Source: Lentisphaerota bacterium (GTDB lineage: Bacteria; Verrucomicrobiota; Lentisphaeria; Victivallales; Victivallaceae). Taken from it: DNA of 64,000 nt. Under the pieces are notes generated by a model. The model was not told where the DNA came from and ran no database searches. It saw nothing but the letters and a program-made list of their open reading frames with translations. Positions within the stretch are counted from its first letter, which is position 1; every line of letters starts with the position of its first letter. A program made the translations under genes and the position numbers. The stretch spans positions 1 to 64,000 of the forward strand of contig SUVX01000011.1 of the NCBI GenBank assembly GCA_015061725.1. Reading direction: 5' to 3'. Shown piece by piece: positions 59,984 through 64,000 of the stretch.

Positions 59984-61206
59984 AAAATTTTTCTTTTATT
60001 GAAAACGGCAGCACAACCAGTACGCCCGGTTTCAAGGCTGCCGGCGTAACAGCCGGATTCAAACGCAGCGGCGCACCTGATTTTGCGCTTCTTTTCAGCG
60101 AAGTTCCCGCCAATGCCGCAGGTGTTTTCACCACCTGCCGTTTTGCGGCAGCTCCGGTACGTTACTGCAAAGAAATTCTTGCAAAAGGCGGCAAACTCCA
60201 GGCCGTTTCAGTCAACAGCGGTATCGCCAATGCCTGCACCGGCAAACCCGGTCTGGAAGCCTCGCGCAAAACGGCGGCTCTGGCTGCGGCAAAGTTGGGC
60301 ATTGCTCCTGACGCCGTCGCCGTTGCCTCAACCGGAAGAATCGGTGTCCAGATGGATATGGCTCTGATTGAAAAGGCCCTTGACCTGGCAGTTCCGCAGC
60401 TTTCATCCGACGGCGGAAATGATGCCGCGCGTGCCATCATGACCACCGACACCGTTCCCAAAGCCGTTGCTGCAAAGTTGGAAATCAACGGCAAAACCGT
60501 TACCATCGGCGCCATGACCAAAGGTGCGGGCATGATCAATCCGGGTATGGCAGGACTCCATGCGACCATGCTCTGTTTCATCACCACCGATGCGGATATC
60601 GACAAAGATGTCCTTGCCGGTATGTTGGAGGAAAATGCTCAAAATTCCTTCAACCGTATCACCGTTGACGGCGATATGAGTACCAATGATACGGTTCTGA
60701 TTTTTGCCAACGGTGTTTCAGGTGTCAAAATTGCCGCCGGTACGCAGGACGAAGCAGACTTCAAAGCCGCCCTGCTTGAAGTCATGAAAAATCTGGCGCA
60801 CCGCATGGTCAAAGACGGCGAAGGCTCCACCAAACTTGTGACGATCGAAGTCGTCAATGCCCGCAGTGTTGAAGATGCCAAAATGGCGGCGGAATCCGTT
60901 GCCAATTCTCTTCTGTGCAAAACCGCCTGGTTCGGCAATGATCCCAACTGGGGACGTATTGCAGCGGCACTCGGATACTCCGGTGCGGTTTTCGATCCGG
61001 ATAAATGCGACATTTCCATTGACGGTGTTCCTGTCATGACACAGGGCGGAGATGCCGGTACGCCGGAATCTGTTGCAGCAGAAGTTGTCAAAAAAGATGA
61101 GTTCACCATCCGGTGCGACTTTAATGACGGAGACTCCAATTACTGGGTCTGGAGCAGTGACGTTTCTTACGAATATGTAAAAATCAACGCAGATTATCAC
61201 ACTTAA
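59980..61206 (+). CDS. argJ: bifunctional glutamate N-acetyltransferase/amino-acid acetyltransferase
   Basis: 408 residues, normal length. ArgJ recycles the acetyl group from N-acetylornithine to glutamate in arginine synthesis and self-cleaves before a catalytic Thr. VNSGIANACTG, STGRIGVQM, TKGAGMI and the C-terminal NDPNWGRIAAALGYSGA are diagnostic. Around the cleavage site the sequence reads NPGMAGLHATMLCF: Thr197 lies after an extra AGLH compared with the usual NMATML. The A-T cleavage bond itself is kept. The gene overlaps queF by 4 nt and is followed 4 nt later by purQ. Confidence 0.93.
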   Translation: MKNFSFIENGSTTSTPGFKAAGVTAGFKRSGAPDFALLFSEVPANAAGVFTTCRFAAAPVRYCKEILAKGGKLQAVSVNSGIANACTGKPGLEASRKTAALAAAKLGIAPDAVAVASTGRIGVQMDMALIEKALDLAVPQLSSDGGNDAARAIMTTDTVPKAVAAKLEINGKTVTIGAMTKGAGMINPGMAGLHATMLCFITTDADIDKDVLAGMLEENAQNSFNRITVDGDMSTNDTVLIFANGVSGVKIAAGTQDEADFKAALLEVMKNLAHRMVKDGEGSTKLVTIEVVNARSVEDAKMAAESVANSLLCKTAWFGNDPNWGRIAAALGYSGAVFDPDKCDISIDGVPVMTQGGDAGTPESVAAEVVKKDEFTIRCDFNDGDSNYWVWSSDVSYEYVKINADYHT

Positions 61207-61210
61207 TACC

Positions 61211-62005
61211 ATGAACAAAAAAATCAAAGCTCTCGTTATCACCGGATTCGGTCTCAACTGCGAACGCGAAACCGCCGCAGCCTGTACCCTCGCCGGTGCC
61301 GATCCCGAACTTGTCCACCTCAACGATCTTCTGACCGGAGAACACAAGCTTGAGGAGTACCATCTGCTCTGCTTCATCGGCGGATTCTCTTTCGGCGACC
61401 ACCTGGGTTCCGGAACCGTTTTCGCCAACAGAGTCAAATTCAACCTGCGCGATCAGTTGCAGAAATTTGTCGATGACGGCAAACTTGTCATCGGTATCTG
61501 CAACGGTTTCCAGACCCTGACCCGTCTGGGTATGGTTCCTGCTCTGGATGGAAATTACTTCAACCAGACTGTCGCGCTTGCCCACAACGATACCGGCGTC
61601 TTCCGCGATGACTGGTGCACTCTTAAAGCTGATCCGGAATCCCCCTGCGTTTTCACCAGAGGTATTAATCTGGTCCGTCTGCCCCTGCGCCACGGTGAAG
61701 GCAAATTCGTCGCCGATGATAAACTTATCGCCGAACTTGAAGAAAAACACCTGGTCGCCGTCAAGTATGCCAATCCCGACGGCTCCATCGCTACGGAATT
61801 TCCTGCTCTGCCCAACGGTTCTCTCAACTCCATCGCAGGTATCTGCGATCCCACCGGCAGAGTCTTCGGCCTCATGCCCCACCCGGAAGCGTTCCTCTCT
61901 CCGTTCAACGCTCCCGACTGGACCAACCAGCGCGAAAAAGGCACCCTCCCCGCCGAAGGCGAAGGCGCCATCTTCTTCCGCAACGCGGTCGAATACTTTA
62001 AATAA
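61211..62005 (+). CDS. purQ: phosphoribosylformylglycinamidine synthase, glutaminase subunit
   Basis: 264 residues, longer than B. subtilis PurQ and closer to the glutaminase part of large PurL. Class I amidotransferase: VITGFGLNCERETAAAC, GGFSFGDHLGSG, catalytic Cys97 in GICNGFQTL, and His224/Glu226 in LMPHPEAF. With PurL it converts FGAR to FGAM in purine synthesis, supplying ammonia from glutamine. PurL is not in the window. Its position three genes from the GMP synthase that lacks a working glutaminase is notable but there is no evidence that it serves that enzyme. It is followed by hairpin copy D. Confidence 0.93.
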   Translation: MNKKIKALVITGFGLNCERETAAACTLAGADPELVHLNDLLTGEHKLEEYHLLCFIGGFSFGDHLGSGTVFANRVKFNLRDQLQKFVDDGKLVIGICNGFQTLTRLGMVPALDGNYFNQTVALAHNDTGVFRDDWCTLKADPESPCVFTRGINLVRLPLRHGEGKFVADDKLIAELEEKHLVAVKYANPDGSIATEFPALPNGSLNSIAGICDPTGRVFGLMPHPEAFLSPFNAPDWTNQREKGTLPAEGEGAIFFRNAVEYFK

Positions 62006-62031
62006 CTCACGTTTTTTAAAGCGTGTGGGAA

Positions 62032-62120
62032 TCGGGGGGAGGCGAAAAACTTTTTTTCACGAGAAAAAAAGTTTTTCGCCTCCCCCCGAGCCCCCCTCCA
62101 CTTTTCAAAAAAAGCGGAGT
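62032..62120 (+). terminator. terminator-like repeat element, copy D
   Basis: A perfect 27-bp stem (62032-62058 with 62063-62089, loop acga) starting TCGGGGGGAGGCG, 26 nt after the purQ stop. A second hairpin CTCCaCTTTT/AAAAGcGGAG follows (62096-62119), then TATTTTGT and GGTGTGATTTACC, which also occur after copy A. Confidence 0.85.
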
Positions 62121-62169
62121 ATTTTGTTTGGGGTGTGATTTACCTCCGCAGACATTAAGCAAAGCATTA

Positions 62170-62400
62170 CTCTGCGGAAAATTTTGACCGCGCCAAACCA
62201 AACTGCGACAACGCAAACCCACGGGGTATCACATGGCTTGCCACGGCGTAGCCCATCAGGGCGAAGACGGGCGCACCCATCTTGTCAGACAAGTCAGACA
62301 AGTCAGACAAGTCAGATGCAAGTGCCACACCCGCGCAACACGTACGCCGCCGCAGTTATCAAAACAGGCAAGCATACCTCAACGGCACATCTGCCCCGGG
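62170..62400 (+). repeat. dispersed single copy of the 35.5-37.0 kb repeat unit
   Basis: The same backbone in one copy: GCAAACCCACGGGGTATCAC, the segment with GCCCATCAGGGCGAAGACGGGC (a mutated version of the GCCCGTC/GACGGGC hairpin), CGCACCCATCTT, four 9-bp GTCAGACAA-type units (62284-62319), then AAGTGCCACACCCGCGCAAC. The stretch 62120-62418 has no gene. Confidence 0.8.
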
Positions 62401-62418
62401 CAAAAACACACAGAATCA

Positions 62419-63300
62419 TCAGCCGATGAGACGGCATTTAACGGTTTTGGGAGAAACGCCGTATTTCTTTTTAAATTCGGCGGCAAAGTATTGAGAAGAA
62501 GCATAGCAGAGCATTTCAGCAACCTCTTTGACGGAGTAGGGGTGTGTCTGCAACAGACTTTTTGCACGCTCCAATTTCTGATCAAGCCAGTAATTGACCG
62601 GAGATGTCTGCAGGTATTTACGGAATTGACGGTGCAAAGTGGCCTTGCTTGTTCCGGCATAACGGACCAGTTCATCAAGTGAAACAGGTTCTGTCAGATG
62701 ACTGTGGATATAGTCCAATGCCTTTTGAAGTTCCGCCGGACGCTGGCGGATGGTTGCAATTTCAGCCAATTCCACCAGAAGAGAATAACATAATCCGCTG
62801 GACTCCCGGCGGCTTTTAAGGCGGTTTTCGCCGTTTAATTCATACAGGCGGTCAAAATAATGATCAAGCTGTGCGTGATCAGGTGAAGAAATCACATCCA
62901 CCCGGTCAAGACCAAGCACACTTAAAGTCTGCGGCAACAGAACGCCCTCCATAATCACAGTTTTTTTGAGTGCGAATTCCGTTTCGCAGCGCATGGAACT
63001 GTTTTTGCCCAAATTCACCAGAAAAATCTCTCCGGGCAGTACTCTGTATGTGATATTATTCTGTTGAAAAATAAAGATACCCTCCTGCACATACTCAATA
63101 GCAAATGTATCTGAATTTTTCCTTTCACGGTAACATTTGCAATGCCATTCATCGGGTCCCACACTGCTTGTCCAGAATGGATAAATATGTTCAGGTTCAT
63201 TGATACTGCGAAAGTTATGCTTCGGATACTCCCCGTAATTATACCCCTGAAGTACAGAGTTTCCCCGTACCCGTCCCTGAAAATATTTACGAATTGCCAT
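62419..63300 (-). CDS. AraC-family transcriptional regulator
   Basis: 293 residues from the ATG at 63300 (AGGCGGTG upstream). The N-terminal half is a cupin-like sensor (FIFQQNNITYRVLPGEIFLVNLGKNSSMRCE). The C-terminal AraC DNA-binding domain has two helix-turn-helix motifs: VSLDELVRYAGTSKATLHRQFRKYLQTSPVNYWLDQKLERAKSLL and YSVKEVAEMLCYASSQYFAAEFKKKYGVSPKTVK. It is divergent from a GH63-like gene whose region it probably controls; the two promoters overlap within 140 bp. The ligand is unknown, likely a sugar. Confidence 0.92.
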   Translation of the reverse strand: MAIRKYFQGRVRGNSVLQGYNYGEYPKHNFRSINEPEHIYPFWTSSVGPDEWHCKCYRERKNSDTFAIEYVQEGIFIFQQNNITYRVLPGEIFLVNLGKNSSMRCETEFALKKTVIMEGVLLPQTLSVLGLDRVDVISSPDHAQLDHYFDRLYELNGENRLKSRRESSGLCYSLLVELAEIATIRQRPAELQKALDYIHSHLTEPVSLDELVRYAGTSKATLHRQFRKYLQTSPVNYWLDQKLERAKSLLQTHPYSVKEVAEMLCYASSQYFAAEFKKKYGVSPKTVKCRLIG

Positions 63301-63338
63301 AAAAAACACCGCCTGTGAAAATGCTTACCAATATTGAA

Positions 63339-63366
63339 AATATAACATACATTTTTATCTTTTCAA
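63339..63366 (-). promoter_or_regulatory. sigma70-type promoter of the AraC gene
   Basis: On the minus strand TTGAAA (63366-63361) and TATATT (63344-63339) are 16 nt apart. On the plus strand a TATATT at 63393-63398 is the likely -10 of the divergent gene, so regulator binding here could act on both. Confidence 0.6.
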
Positions 63367-63438
63367 GAACTTTTAAAAAAAATAAACGGTTCTATATTAT
63401 ATTCAGGGTGATTTTTACCTTGAAAGGATAAATTGGCT

Positions 63439-64000
63439 ATGAATAAAATCCATGACATTTGGAGTGGCGGTCAACTGCTGGCATTTTCCGGCATTGACGG
63501 TCAGACGGATTTCAGGAACGGTCTCTGTCTGCGTACAGCAATGCAAGGTTGGACTTTTGAACTGAAAAATGTGAATCTTCAGATTCCAGATGCAAAAATT
63601 CACTACTCAGGTTCCCTGCCTGAAAAAGTGGAATTGACCGGAGATTTCTTCAAATTTTATACTTCCGGCAAAATTTCATGCGGCGTTCTTGCTGATGCCT
63701 GCAATCTTCTGCTTGACGGTGAATTTTCTCTTGAAATGACTGAAAATTATGAATCCGTTTCACAGGGCAGTAAAATCCTTATCGCCTCAAAAGGTTTCCT
63801 CAAAAAAGAATTCCTTTCTGCCGATTTGGATGACTTGATCAGCCAAAGAGCCGTATTTGTTCAAAATGCCCCCATTCCCGCCGGAGCCTCTGAAAATTCA
63901 CGGCGCACGGCAATCAAGGCATGGTCTCAGCTCAAAACCCAGATTTATTCTCCGGAAGGGCAGATCACCACACGCTGGAGTACCCCCGACCGCTGGCCGC
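63439..64000 (+). CDS. start of a GH63-like (trehalase-fold) glycosidase, cut by the window end
   Basis: 187 complete codons, open at the right edge. The ATG at 63439 has AAAGGA upstream. Residues 1-150 are a beta-rich N-terminal domain (MNKIHDIWSGGQLLAFSGIDGQTDFRNGLCLRTAMQGWTFEL...). From about 160 KAWSQLKTQIYSPEG and TRWSTPDRWP match the opening of the (alpha/alpha)6 barrel of GH63-like and glycogen-debranching-like enzymes, where this is followed by HR.MWLWDS. No signal peptide is seen, so a cytoplasmic enzyme on imported oligosaccharides is likely. AraC control from the divergent gene is inferred. Confidence 0.75.
   Translation, partial: MNKIHDIWSGGQLLAFSGIDGQTDFRNGLCLRTAMQGWTFELKNVNLQIPDAKIHYSGSLPEKVELTGDFFKFYTSGKISCGVLADACNLLLDGEFSLEMTENYESVSQGSKILIASKGFLKKEFLSADLDDLISQRAVFVQNAPIPAGASENSRRTAIKAWSQLKTQIYSPEGQITTRWSTPDRWP

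Overview
The window reads as chromosomal DNA of a Gram-negative anaerobe of the PVC group, most likely Lentisphaerota (Victivallales). Pointers are a GntR regulator + pseudopilin-like protein (FTLIELLVV) + DUF4838 protein cassette typical of Victivallis-type polysaccharide loci, LPS-core genes (a WaaP-type kinase and several glycosyltransferases), long TPR or secreted proteins of unknown function, and very repeat-rich intergenic DNA. The taxonomic call is inference from gene families; no marker search could be run. Promoters that can be read are sigma70-like with a strikingly constant -10 (TATATT) about 16-17 nt from a TTG-type -35.

Layout. 1-1120: gene-poor, decayed-looking stretch ending in a possible heparinase II/III C-terminal remnant. 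1188-2835 (minus): acyltransferase, endonuclease III, ribosomal protein S20. 3053-9681 (minus): an eight-gene directon with a Bax-inhibitor-1 protein, stand-alone CoaB, secreted nitroreductase, and a MoxR / DUF58 / DUF4381-like / VWA (Bat-type) module plus a secreted unknown. 10055-14335: GntR / pseudopilin / DUF4838 cassette flanked by direct repeats. 14450-15207: hairpin arrays and two tandem ~213-bp elements abutting tRNA-Gln. 15386-21147: FHA protein, then ftsH, DUF167, phosphoglycerate mutase, recX and a thioredoxin-fold/TPR protein. 21244-33455: a nine-gene operon with three SPFH proteins, a His-rich P1B metal ATPase, an ABC exporter pair, a TPR-like protein, a CNNM/CorC protein and a lipoprotein; then lepA.

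35336-37020: terminator hairpins followed by about 1.5 kb of nested tandem repeats. 37024-43851: FAD dehydrogenase, DAHP synthase, rhamnulokinase, peptide-type solute-binding protein, glycosyltransferase. 43928-49568: rplU, purC, then a surface-glycan group (GT2, GT4, WaaP kinase) and a CocE-type hydrolase. 49585-56800 (genes on minus): GT4, ComEC with an apparently dead metallo-hydrolase domain, MutL, TPR protein, peptide ABC ATPase. 56971-62005: FabF, a GMP synthase whose glutaminase domain is vestigial, QueF, ArgJ, PurQ. 62419-64000: AraC regulator divergent from the start of a GH63-like glycosidase.

The most unusual content is non-coding: (i) 27-bp near-perfect hairpins with compensatory changes placed just after stop codons at four sites; (ii) tandem hairpin elements bounded by copies of the 3' end of tRNA-Gln; (iii) ~170-235-bp repeats whose centre holds a swappable 9-bp minisatellite; (iv) an array of different small hairpins joined by a constant ATGAAGC spacer. 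In protein space, the truncated GMP synthase and the SPFH-trio operon deserve a closer look.
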